Assembly: GCA_002371265.1 (NCBI GenBank)
Contig: DFGT01000002.1
Coordinates: 108,000-146,335 of the forward strand
Length of the DNA stretch: 38,336 bases
Direction of reading: 5' to 3'
Source: Bacteroidales bacterium UBA3743
Lineage (GTDB): Bacteria > Bacteroidota > Bacteroidia > Bacteroidales > Paludibacteraceae
The notes beneath the pieces are model-generated. The model ran no database searches. It was given only the letters and a program-made list of their open reading frames with translations, and was not told where the DNA came from. Below, piece by piece: positions 7,541 through 15,356 of this stretch. The position numbers and the translations under genes are program-made. Numbering within the stretch: the first letter of the stretch is position 1; every line of letters begins with the position of its first letter.

Positions 7541-8767
7541 ATGAAAAGAATATTAACGATTATCACTCTATTTTTCGTGAGTTCACTATTTTTATTAGCT
7601 CAAGTTCCACAAAAACTTTCGTACCAAGCTGTTATTAGAAGTGCTGCTGGTACATTAGTGACGGAAGAATACCTTGAAGTTGAGATTTCGATTCTTCAAC
7701 AATCGGAAAATGGATCTACTATTTCCCCCCTATATACAGAAATACATACCGTAAAGACAACAAGCAACGGCATCATCAACTTGGAAATCGGCACAGGCAA
7801 GACTCTTAACGACTTTTCAAAGATTGATTGGAGCAAAGGTCCTTACTTTATTCAATCCAGCACAGAAGTTGATGGAAAAAGCGTAATGGTAAACTCTCAA
7901 CTACTTAGTGTTCCGTATGCTTTGTACTCAGAGAAAGCCAAATATGCGGAATCCTTTGATGAAGCAACATTACAGAAAATTATCGACGCGAGAGTTAAAG
8001 CAATTGTCGGAAATATGAACAACGGAGAGAATCAAGATGATGGAAAATTGCCGGGAAGATTTAGTGTTTCATCATCAAAATCTGTTAGATTCTCCAAAGG
8101 AAATCTTCAATATCAGGCAAGCTCCAACACCTGGAAATTTGCAGAAAATCAATTTGATACTATGGAAGAAAACAACCTGCATGCTTCAGAAACTTATACA
8201 GGTTGGATTGATTTGTTCGGATGGGGGACATCCGGATATAATGATAAATTTCCTTGGATGGCATCAATAACTGATACCGATTATGGCAATGGGTTCAATG
8301 ACATTACAGGTTCTGAATACGACTGGGGAATTTATAATGCTATCTCTAATGGAGGAAACCAACAAGGAATCTGGCATCTTTTAACAAGGAGTGAATGGTC
8401 TTATATTCTTTCCTCTAGAAAAAATGCCTCAAATTTAAAATCAAATGCAACAGTATGCGGTGTAAAAGGTTACATCATATTGCCAGATGAATTTGAGTTA
8501 CCTGAAGCATTAACATTTTCACCAACTACAGATTACACAACAAATACATATGGAGCAAAAGATTGGGAGAAAATGGAAAACGCAGGCGCAGTGTTTTTGC
8601 CAAATGTAAAATATAAATATTCTCTGTCATCGAAAGTTCAACTTTCAGGTAATTCTAGTCTTTATTATTGGACATCTTCATGCTCATCTCCTATCGAAGC
8701 ACAAACTGCTTTTGGGTCTTATTACGAACGTCATAATGGGCTTGCGGTTCGTTTAGTTACAGAATAA
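7541..8767 (+). CDS. Secreted FISUMP-like protein
   Basis: A 408-residue secreted protein. Residues 1-20 form a signal peptide (ending LLAQ). The N-terminal domain begins PQKLSYQAVIRSAAGTLV and runs to SVPYALYSEKA (near 130), a block seen at the N-terminus of many Bacteroidota surface proteins. A short helical linker follows. From about residue 170 the chain resembles the FISUMP/DUF1566-like domain: VRFSKGNLQYQ, GWIDLFGWGTSGYN, WHLLTRSEWSYIL, GYIILPDEF and YYWTSS. The function of this domain is not known. It probably shares a transcript with the type A T9SS protein upstream. It has no T9SS tail of its own. Confidence 0.78.
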   Translation: MKRILTIITLFFVSSLFLLAQVPQKLSYQAVIRSAAGTLVTEEYLEVEISILQQSENGSTISPLYTEIHTVKTTSNGIINLEIGTGKTLNDFSKIDWSKGPYFIQSSTEVDGKSVMVNSQLLSVPYALYSEKAKYAESFDEATLQKIIDARVKAIVGNMNNGENQDDGKLPGRFSVSSSKSVRFSKGNLQYQASSNTWKFAENQFDTMEENNLHASETYTGWIDLFGWGTSGYNDKFPWMASITDTDYGNGFNDITGSEYDWGIYNAISNGGNQQGIWHLLTRSEWSYILSSRKNASNLKSNATVCGVKGYIILPDEFELPEALTFSPTTDYTTNTYGAKDWEKMENAGAVFLPNVKYKYSLSSKVQLSGNSSLYYWTSSCSSPIEAQTAFGSYYERHNGLAVRLVTE

Positions 8768-8769
8768 AA

Positions 8770-9033
8770 TAACGTCAATTCGACGAATTTAAAAATAGGA
8801 GAAAATGACAGTTGAAGTGTCATAAACGAGGATTGTTAAGGGCCCATGTTTGATTGATATTGGCCCTAAACCTTCCCCACGTGCGAGCCGTAGGCGAGCA
8901 CAAAAAATTAATAAAACCACAGAGAATTAAAGTTTACAGAGAAAAGCTACGCTTTTATATGAGAAAAAGAGATGAGAATCCAATCAGAAAGTGGAATATG
9001 ATCAGCAGATTACAATTCATCGAACTCACGTTA
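8770..9033. mobile_element. MITE-like element A with IS982-type ends
   Basis: The element begins TAACGTCAATTCGACGAA and ends TTCATCGAACTCACGTTA, which are inverted repeats with three mismatches in 18. Its right end is identical over 20 bp to the right end of the IS982-type element at 7037-7056. The 264-bp interior holds no credible gene. It contains a core from about 8817 to 8997 that recurs in element B: GTGTCATAA, GAGGATTGTTAAGGGCCC, GTAGGCGAGCACA and CACAGAGA. It is probably a non-autonomous element once moved by the IS982 transposase. Confidence 0.72.
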
Positions 9034-9159
9034 TGTTAGCAATTTGTTTTCTTGGTTACAAACAGCGGGTAGGTTTGAAACTTGCCCCTATATGTTGAGG
9101 ATTTTCCAAGCATCAAAATGCTGTTTTCAGTTTGTACAATTTTTAAGACTCATATTAAA
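9034..9159. repeat. Fragment between elements A and B, related to the left part of element C
   Basis: It ends with GACTCATATTAA (9148-9159), a degenerate form of the terminal repeat. Its interior shares GGATTTTCCAAG, CTGTTTTC and a GCGGGTAGGTTTGAAA-like block with 9520-9620 in element C. It looks like the remains of a further element whose left end was lost. Confidence 0.5.
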
Positions 9160-9431
9160 TAACGTGATTCGACGAAAAGTTGGGGTGTCATAACTGAGGA
9201 TTGTTAAGGGCCCATGTTTGATTGATATTGGCCCTAACCCCTTCCTTAGTGCGAGCCGTAGGCGAGCACACAGAATTAATAAAACCATAGAGATGCAAAG
9301 TTCACAGAGAATGGGTACGCCTTTTTATGAGAAAAAGGTGTAAGAATTCAATCAGAAAGTGAAAAGCCTTTCTTTTTATGATTGCTCGTTATTGCGAATT
9401 TGCTGATTACAAATTGTCGGACTCATATTAA
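9160..9431. mobile_element. MITE-like element B
   Basis: The left end is TAACGTGATTCGACGAA (9160-9176) and the degenerate right end is TCGGACTCATATTAA (9417-9431). The core (about 9184-9365) is a second, same-orientation copy of the core in element A, with most positions identical and a few small changes. No gene is visible. Confidence 0.65.
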
Positions 9432-9433
9432 TA

Positions 9434-9912
9434 TAACGTAAGTTCGATGAATTCTATTATATTTATTTTAGTGTTTCCCCATGTCCCTGTTTTCTCCGTT
9501 GGGGAGTTTTCCCGCACACACTTGTTTGTGGGTTTTCCAAGTGTATGATATTATAGATGACACTGTTTTCTGTTTGATCATTATTCCTATTGCGGGCAGA
9601 TTTGAAAACCTGTTTGCTATCTGAGTGATTCGTCAGAAAGACGCTGCCGAGCAAAGCGAGAATAACCCGTGACAATGTCTCGGGAAGTGCAGCAATGCCA
9701 TAAAATTTTGCATGAAAGGCAATACAATAGAAATTGCTTTAACGTCTTGTTTCCTCAAAAATGTAGATTTTCTCTTCAATCTCTATGTCTCTGTATTTAT
9801 ATGTGCTCGCCTTCGGCTAGCCTTTTGGGAGGGGAAGGAAGGGCGTTCCGCCCTTTGGAATCCTCATTTATGACACTCCAACTATCTTTTTGATTTCGCC
9901 GAATTGACGTTA
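9434..9912. mobile_element. MITE-like element C, carrying an inverted core copy
   Basis: The left end is TAACGTAAGTTCGATGAA (9434-9451) and the right end is TTCGCCGAATTGACGTTA (9895-9912). Near the right end the A/B core appears in reverse orientation and shortened: AATCCTCATTTATGACAC and TGTGCTCGCCTTCGGCTAGC. The middle holds a hairpin-rich block (9631-9686) that is found again at the end of the window. The element is a mosaic of at least three repeat types. Confidence 0.62.
9631..9686. repeat. Hairpin-rich dispersed repeat, copy 1
   Basis: CGTC-AGAAA-GACG is a short hairpin. GAGCAAAGCGAG follows, then the 19-base hairpin CCCGTGACAATGTCTCGGG (9666-9684). The same order of motifs, with stem-preserving changes, occurs at 38268-38322. 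Confidence 0.6.
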
Positions 9913-10135
9913 ATATATATGGGTAATTAACAAATGGTGCCCCCACGTCGAGGAAAAAATCAACAAAAAGACATGCGAATTCTCATTTTGCATATCTCAT
10001 TTTTAATTTATTTTTATGTTATGCAATATATTTTTGGATGAAAGAAAAAAGAGACGTGAAAAAACTAAGGAAAGAGAGTGAAAAACCTAAATCTTTGAAA
10101 TGTTGATAAATAACGACTTTTTTTCTCGATTTTTG
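9913..10135. other. AT-rich spacer before the str promoter, nothing recognised
   Basis: This stretch after element C is AT-rich with many homopolymer runs. I find no reading frame with coding character, no strong hairpin and no repeat of the A-C family. TATTTTTG at 10029-10036 resembles a -7 element but has no -33 partner. Confidence 0.5.
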
Positions 10136-10166
10136 TTTGCCATGTAAAAATATATGACTATTTTTG
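10136..10166 (+). promoter_or_regulatory. Promoter of the str-S10-spc-alpha cluster
   Basis: TTTG (10136-10139) and TATTTTTG (10159-10166) are separated by exactly 19 bp, a full match to the Bacteroidales sigma consensus. Transcription should begin near 10172, leaving a leader of roughly 45 bases before rpsL. Confidence 0.75.
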
Positions 10167-10215
10167 CATTCTAAATGATAGAATATCAGTAAAAATTTAA
10201 AAAGTAAAAACAAAA

Positions 10216-10620
10216 ATGCCTACTATTCAACAGTTAGTTAGAAAAGGAAGAGCTAGTCTTGAAGACAAGAGTAAGTCTCCTGCGTTGGATTCATGTCCAC
10301 AGAGAAGAGGTGTTTGCATGCGTGTTTATACAACAACACCAAAGAAGCCTAACTCTGCAATGCGTAAGGTGGCGCGTGTGAGATTGACAAACCAGAAGGA
10401 GGTTAACGCCTACATCCCAGGAGAAGGCCACAACCTACAGGAGCACTCAATCGTGATGGTACGTGGAGGTCGTGTTAAGGACCTACCAGGTGTACGTTAC
10501 CACATCGTTCGCGGTACATTGGATACTGCAGGAGTAAACGGACGTACTCAGAGACGTTCAAAGTATGGAGCTAAGCGTCCAAAGCCAGGACAGGCAGCAC
10601 CAGCAAAGGGTAAGAAGTAA
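10216..10620 (+). CDS. rpsL: 30S ribosomal protein S12
   Basis: This 134-residue protein sits in the decoding centre of the small subunit. TTPKKPNSAMRKVARVRL (about residues 40-57) is the signature loop. The lysines that change in streptomycin resistance are present in their wild-type form, as is the second loop GRVKDLPGVRYH (85-96). It is the first gene of the cluster. The gap to rpsG is 148 bases, much longer than the other gaps in the cluster, and holds RNA structure. Confidence 0.97.
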   Translation: MPTIQQLVRKGRASLEDKSKSPALDSCPQRRGVCMRVYTTTPKKPNSAMRKVARVRLTNQKEVNAYIPGEGHNLQEHSIVMVRGGRVKDLPGVRYHIVRGTLDTAGVNGRTQRRSKYGAKRPKPGQAAPAKGKK

Positions 10621-10629
10621 TTTCGGACT

Positions 10630-10727
10630 TACCGACTAGCAAAATTCTTTTTAAGTAAAAAACAGAACTAAGTTTTAGTTTTACTGGTAGCGTGATGAGG
10701 GTTGAGTAAATGGCCAAGAGGGGCCGT
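10630..10727 (+). promoter_or_regulatory. Structured rpsL-rpsG intercistronic RNA
   Basis: Two stem-loops can be drawn. The first is an imperfect helix with TACC (10630-10633) against GGTA (10686-10689), AGTAA (10654-10658) against TTACT (10681-10685), and AACTAA (10666-10671) against TTAGTT (10675-10680), with a 7-base bulge. The second is ATGGCC (10710-10715) against GGCCGT (10722-10727). In E. coli, S7 represses the str operon by binding the rpsL-rpsG spacer. A similar role here is inferred from position and structure only. Confidence 0.4.
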
Positions 10728-10768
10728 TGAAGCGACAGAAGCAACCAAGACAAAAACGATTTAAGAAA

Positions 10769-11245
10769 ATGAGAAAAGCAAAACCTAAAAAGAGGATCAT
10801 TTTGCCAGATCCAATTTTTAACGAAGTAATGGTAACACGTTTTGTTAACCATTTGATGTACGACGGTAAGAAGAGTACAGCATTCAGTATTTTCTACTCA
10901 GCGTTGGAGAATGTTAAGAGCAAGCTTCCAAACGAGGAGAAGGAGCCACTAGAGATCTGGAAGAAGGCTCTAGAGAATGTAGCTCCACAGGTAGAGGTTA
11001 AGTCTCGCCGTGTAGGTGGTGCAACATTCCAGGTGCCAACAGAGATTCGTCCAGAGAGAAAAGAGTCTATCTCAATGAAGAACCTTATCATCTTTGCTCG
11101 TAAGAGAGCAGGCCGTTCAATGGCAGATAAGTTGGCTGCAGAGATCGCAGACGCATACAACAACCAGGGTGGAGCGTTTAAGAGAAAGGCAGATATGCAC
11201 AAGATGGCTGAGGCAAACCGTGCATTCGCTCACTTCAGATTCTAA
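10769..11245 (+). CDS. rpsG: 30S ribosomal protein S7
   Basis: A primary 16S-binding protein of the 30S head, 158 residues when started at MRKAKPKKRIILPDPIF. An in-frame ATG 42 bases upstream would add MKRQKQPRQKRFKK, but that lies in the structured spacer and is not part of the family. The body carries VTRFVNHLMYDGKKSTA and VGGATFQVPTEI. S7 is the known autoregulator of the str operon in E. coli. fusA follows after 36 bases. Confidence 0.95.
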   Translation: MRKAKPKKRIILPDPIFNEVMVTRFVNHLMYDGKKSTAFSIFYSALENVKSKLPNEEKEPLEIWKKALENVAPQVEVKSRRVGGATFQVPTEIRPERKESISMKNLIIFARKRAGRSMADKLAAEIADAYNNQGGAFKRKADMHKMAEANRAFAHFRF

Positions 11246-11281
11246 TCAATCTAGTTTTAACACTTCAACAATTTAGGAAAA

Positions 11282-13408
11282 ATGGCAAAAGCAGATTTGC
11301 ATTATACGAGAAATATCGGTATCATGGCTCACATCGATGCTGGTAAGACTACAACATCAGAGCGTATTTTGTTCTACACTGGTCTTACACACAAAATCGG
11401 TGAGGTGCACGATGGTGCAGCTACAATGGACTGGATGGTTCAGGAGCAGGAGCGTGGTATCACTATTACATCAGCTGCTACAACAACATACTGGAAGTAC
11501 AACGACAAGAAGTACAAGATCAACTTGATTGATACTCCAGGACACGTTGACTTTACAGTAGAGGTAGAGCGTTCACTTCGTATCCTTGACGGTGCAGTGG
11601 CAGCTTTCTGTGCTGTAGGTGGTGTAGAGCCACAGTCTGAGACTGTATGGCGTCAGGCTGACAAGTACAATGTTCCTCGTATCTGCTACGTTAACAAGAT
11701 GGACCGTTCCGGAGCAAACTTCTTCGATGTAGTTGCTCAGGTTAAGGAGGTACTAGGAGCTAACCCATGTCCTATCCAGATTCCAATCGGAGCTGAGGAG
11801 ACATTCAAGGGTGTTGTCGACCTAGTAAAGATGAAGGCTATCGTTTGGCATGATGAGACAATGGGAGCTGCATACGATGTAGAGGATATCCCAGCTGATC
11901 TTGTAGACGAGGCAAACGAGTGGAGAGAGAAGATGCTTGAGGCTATCTCTGATTGCGACGACGCTATCATGGAGAAGTTCCTTGAGGGTGATCTAGACTC
12001 AATCACAGAGGATGAGATCAAGGCTGCTATCCGTAAGGGTACACTAGCCATGAAGATCTTCCCTATGGTATGTGGATCTTCATTCAAGAACAAGGGTGTG
12101 CAGACAATGCTTGACGCAGTTTGTGCGTACCTTCCAAGCCCACTTGACACTCCAGAGATCATCGGTTCTGAGGTAGGAAACGAAGAGGTTAAGATCGTTC
12201 GTCACCCAGACGAGGACGAGCCACTTTGTGCTCTTGCATTTAAGATCGCTACAGACCCATACGTAGGTCGTCTATGCTTCTTCAGAGTATACTCTGGTAA
12301 GCTAGAGGCTGGTTCATATATCTTCAACACACGTTCAGGAAAGAAGGAGCGTATCTCACGTTTGTTCCAGATGCACTCTAACCACCAGAACCCAGTTGAG
12401 GTTGTAGCCGCTGGAGATATAGGTGCAGGTGTAGGATTCAAGGATATCCGTACTGGAGATACACTATGTGGAGAGGACGAAAAGTCGCACATGGTACTTG
12501 AGTCAATCGAGTTCCCAGATCCAGTTATCGGTATCGCAGTAGAGCCTAAGTCACAGGCTGATATCGACAAGCTAGGTATCGGACTTGCAAAACTTGCAGA
12601 AGAGGACCCAACATTTACTGTAAAGACAGACGAGCAGTCAGGTCAGACAGTTATCTCAGGTATGGGTGAGCTTCACCTTGATATCATCATCGACCGTCTA
12701 CGTCGTGAGTTCAAGGTAGAGTGTAACCAGGGTCGCCCACAGGTTAACTACAAGGAGGCAATCACTCAGACAGTTGACCACAGAGAGGTATACAAGAAGC
12801 AGTCAGGAGGACGTGGTAAGTTCGCTGATATCGTGGTTAAGGTTGGACCAGTTGATCCAGACTTCCAGGGTTCACTTCAGTTCGAGGATATCGTTAAGGG
12901 AGGTAACATTCCTAAGGAGTTTATCCCATCTATCCAGAAGGGCTTCCAGGCATCAATGAAGAACGGTGTGTTGGCAGGCTTCCCAGTAGACCAGTTGAAG
13001 GTAGTTGTAGTTGATGGATCATACCACCCAGTAGACTCAGACCAGTTGTCATTCGAAATCGCAGCCAACCTAGCATTCAAAGCAGCATGTGCAAAGGCAC
13101 GTCCAGTATTGATGGAGCCAATCATGAAGCTAGAGGTTGTGACACCAGAGGAGAACATGGGAGATGTTATCGGCGACCTTAACAAGCGTCGTGGACAGGT
13201 AGAAGGAATGGAGACAAGCCGTTCAGGAGCTAGAATCGTGAAGGCAAAAGTTCCATTGTCAGAAATGTTCGGATACGTAACATCGTTGCGTACAATCACA
13301 TCAGGTCGTGCAACTTCATCAATGGAGTTCTCACACTATGCAGAGGTATCTACAGCAATTGCAAAGCAGGTAGTAACTGAGGCAAAGGGTAGAGTAGACT
13401 TGCTATAA
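11282..13408 (+). CDS. fusA: Elongation factor G
   Basis: A 708-residue translocation GTPase. The GTP-binding motifs are all present: AHIDAGKT (residues 16-23), RGITITSAA near 59, DTPGH (84-88), NKMD (138-141) and GSSFKNKG near 270. The length and the C-terminal domains IV-V (GRGKFADIV, HPVDSDQLSFEIAA) fit a translocating EF-G. Codon use is highly biased (TCA, ACA, CCA, CTA), as expected for a very highly expressed gene. tuf, which follows fusA in E. coli, is absent; rpsJ comes next after a hairpin. Confidence 0.97.
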   Translation: MAKADLHYTRNIGIMAHIDAGKTTTSERILFYTGLTHKIGEVHDGAATMDWMVQEQERGITITSAATTTYWKYNDKKYKINLIDTPGHVDFTVEVERSLRILDGAVAAFCAVGGVEPQSETVWRQADKYNVPRICYVNKMDRSGANFFDVVAQVKEVLGANPCPIQIPIGAEETFKGVVDLVKMKAIVWHDETMGAAYDVEDIPADLVDEANEWREKMLEAISDCDDAIMEKFLEGDLDSITEDEIKAAIRKGTLAMKIFPMVCGSSFKNKGVQTMLDAVCAYLPSPLDTPEIIGSEVGNEEVKIVRHPDEDEPLCALAFKIATDPYVGRLCFFRVYSGKLEAGSYIFNTRSGKKERISRLFQMHSNHQNPVEVVAAGDIGAGVGFKDIRTGDTLCGEDEKSHMVLESIEFPDPVIGIAVEPKSQADIDKLGIGLAKLAEEDPTFTVKTDEQSGQTVISGMGELHLDIIIDRLRREFKVECNQGRPQVNYKEAITQTVDHREVYKKQSGGRGKFADIVVKVGPVDPDFQGSLQFEDIVKGGNIPKEFIPSIQKGFQASMKNGVLAGFPVDQLKVVVVDGSYHPVDSDQLSFEIAANLAFKAACAKARPVLMEPIMKLEVVTPEENMGDVIGDLNKRRGQVEGMETSRSGARIVKAKVPLSEMFGYVTSLRTITSGRATSSMEFSHYAEVSTAIAKQVVTEAKGRVDLL

Positions 13409-13415
13409 GAAAAAC

Positions 13416-13446
13416 AGTGTGTCCTCAGAAATGAGGGCGCACTTTT
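13416..13446 (+). terminator. Hairpin with short T run between fusA and rpsJ (attenuator candidate)
   Basis: AGTGTGTCCTCA (13416-13427) pairs fully, with two G-U pairs, with TGAGGGCGCACT (13432-13443) around a GAAA loop, followed by TTTT (13443-13446). This is terminator-like. The short T run suggests partial termination or an mRNA end stabiliser separating the str genes from the S10 genes. Confidence 0.6.
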
Positions 13447-13483
13447 CCAAAGAGATTAAATTATTTATTATAGATTCAAAGCG

Positions 13484-13792
13484 ATGAGTCAAAGAATTAG
13501 AATTAAATTGAAGTCTTACGATCACAACTTGGTAGACAAGTCAGCTGAGAAAATCGTAAAGACAGTGAAGACAACGGGAGCTGTTGTAAGTGGTCCAATT
13601 CCGCTACCTACACACAAGCGTATTTTTACAGTCAACCGTTCAACATTTGTCAACAAGAAGTCGAGAGAGCAGTTCCAGCTTTCTTCATTCAAGAGATTGA
13701 TTGACATCTATTGCACAACAGAGAAGACTGTAGATGCACTTATGAAGTTGGAGCTTCCAAGTGGAGTTGATGTAGAAATTAAGGTAAACTAA
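13484..13792 (+). CDS. rpsJ: 30S ribosomal protein S10
   Basis: A 102-residue protein of the 30S head, starting MSQRIRIKLKSYDHNLVDKSAEKIV. The extended loop region includes GPIPLPTHKRIFTV. In other bacteria it also acts as NusE in antitermination. It opens the S10 segment here; rplC follows after 16 bases. Confidence 0.97.
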   Translation: MSQRIRIKLKSYDHNLVDKSAEKIVKTVKTTGAVVSGPIPLPTHKRIFTVNRSTFVNKKSREQFQLSSFKRLIDIYCTTEKTVDALMKLELPSGVDVEIKVN

Positions 13793-13808
13793 TAGTAATC
13801 GAAAAGAA

Positions 13809-14426
13809 ATGCCAGGATTATTAGGAAAGAAAATCGGAATGACATCCGTATTCAGTGCCGAGGGTAAGAACGTACCATGCACTGTTATCGAAGTAGGTCC
13901 TTGTGTTGTTACACAGATTAAGACTATTGAAAATGATGGTTACGCTGCATTGCAGTTGGGCTTCGACGAGAAGAAGGAGAAGAACACAAACGCAGCAGAG
14001 ATGGGTCATTTCAAGAAGGCTGCAACAGCACCAATGAGACACTTGGCCGAGTTCAAAGAGTTCGATAAGGAATACAATCTAGGTGACGTAATCACTGTAG
14101 ATTTGTTTGAGGACGCTCAGTTTGTAGATGTAATCGGAACATCAAAGGGTAAGGGCTTCCAGGGTGTAGTAAAGCGCCACGGATTTGGTGGAGTACAGCA
14201 GTCTACACATGGTCAGCACAACCGTCTTCGTGCTCCAGGTGCAATCGGTGCTTGTTCGTACCCAGCAAAGGTATTCAAAGGAATGCGTATGGCTGGCCGT
14301 AAGGGTGGTGAGCAAGTTACAGTTCAGAACTTGCAAGTGTTAAAGGTAATTCCTGAGAATAACATCCTTGTTTTGAAGGGTTCACTTCCAGGAGCTAAGG
14401 GTTCAATTGTAATTGTAAATAAGTAA
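13809..14426 (+). CDS. rplC: 50S ribosomal protein L3
   Basis: A 205-residue early assembly protein near the peptidyl transferase centre. MPGLLGKKIGMTSVF at the start and the central extension GFGGVQQSTHGQHNRLRAPG, which includes the conserved glutamine, identify it. The stop codon overlaps the rplD start by one base (TAATG), implying translational coupling. Confidence 0.97.
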   Translation: MPGLLGKKIGMTSVFSAEGKNVPCTVIEVGPCVVTQIKTIENDGYAALQLGFDEKKEKNTNAAEMGHFKKAATAPMRHLAEFKEFDKEYNLGDVITVDLFEDAQFVDVIGTSKGKGFQGVVKRHGFGGVQQSTHGQHNRLRAPGAIGACSYPAKVFKGMRMAGRKGGEQVTVQNLQVLKVIPENNILVLKGSLPGAKGSIVIVNK

Positions 14427-15055
14427 TGGAACTAAGCGTATATAACGTAAAAGGACAGGAGACAGGAAGAAAGGTCACATTGAATGATTCAATTTTCGGA
14501 ATTGAGCCAAATGACCATGTTATCTACTTGGCTGTAAAGCAGTACATGGCAAACAATCGCCAGGGTACACACAAGTCAAAGGAGAGAAGCGAGATCTCAG
14601 GAAGTACAAAGAAGTTGGGTCGTCAGAAAGGTGGCGGTGGAGCACGTCGTGGAGACATCAACTCACCAGTATTGGTAGGTGGTGCGCGCGTATTCGGACC
14701 TCAGCCAAGAGATTACTCTTTCAAGTTGAACAAGAAAGTGAAGAAATTGGCTCGTAAGTCAGCATTGGCATACAAGGCAAAAGAGAACGCTATCATTGTT
14801 GTAGAGAATTTCGATTTTGAGGCTCCAAAGACAAAAGATTACGTTGCTTTTACAGAAAATTTGAAGGTTTCTGATAAGAAAAACGTTTTGGTTTTGTCAG
14901 AACCAAATAAAAATGTATCTTTGTCAGCCAAGAATCTTCAGAAGTCTCAGGTGTTGCTAACACATGAGCTAAATACATATAAGATTTTGGATGCAAAGTG
15001 TTTGCTTTTAACTGAGGCTGCTCTTGCAGAACTAGAGAATACTTTAAAGGATTAA
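14426..15055 (+). CDS. rplD: 50S ribosomal protein L4
   Basis: A 209-residue L4/L1e protein. The long exit-tunnel loop carries KLGRQKGGGGARRGDINSPVLVGGARVFGP. In E. coli L4 represses the S10 operon, but no matching leader is evident upstream of rpsJ here. The start overlaps the rplC stop. Confidence 0.97.
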   Translation: MELSVYNVKGQETGRKVTLNDSIFGIEPNDHVIYLAVKQYMANNRQGTHKSKERSEISGSTKKLGRQKGGGGARRGDINSPVLVGGARVFGPQPRDYSFKLNKKVKKLARKSALAYKAKENAIIVVENFDFEAPKTKDYVAFTENLKVSDKKNVLVLSEPNKNVSLSAKNLQKSQVLLTHELNTYKILDAKCLLLTEAALAELENTLKD

Positions 15056-15060
15056 AAGAA

Positions 15061-15351
15061 ATGGAGATCATATTAAAGCCAATCGTAACAGAGAAGGTTA
15101 CTGGTTTGCAGGATAAGTACAATCGCTACGGATTTCGCGTAGTGTTGAGTGCTACTAAGTCGCAGATTAAAGCTGCAGTAGAGGATTTGTATGGTGTTAA
15201 GGTCTTGTCAGTCAATACAATGCGTGTTGATGGCAAGAATAAGTCACGTTATACAAAAGCTGGTGTGATCGCAGGAAAGATGCCTTCATACAAGAAAGCC
15301 CTTGTAACATTGAAAGAGGGTGATGCAATAGACTTTTATAGCAATATTTAA
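15061..15351 (+). CDS. rplW: 50S ribosomal protein L23
   Basis: A 96-residue protein at the tunnel exit, where trigger factor and SRP dock. It begins MEIILKPIVTEKVTGLQ and contains YGVKVLSVNTMRVDGK. The gaps on either side are 5 bases each. Confidence 0.96.
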   Translation: MEIILKPIVTEKVTGLQDKYNRYGFRVVLSATKSQIKAAVEDLYGVKVLSVNTMRVDGKNKSRYTKAGVIAGKMPSYKKALVTLKEGDAIDFYSNI

Positions 15352-15356
15352 TAAAA

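Noticed and set aside
8770..9912. CRISPR array
   Set aside because: The repeats are long (about 180 bp), few, in both orientations and have no regular short spacers; no cas genes are present.
10727..10768. Upstream start that would extend S7 by 14 residues
   Set aside because: The added residues are not found in the S7 family and lie in the structured spacer; the start at 10769 fits the family.
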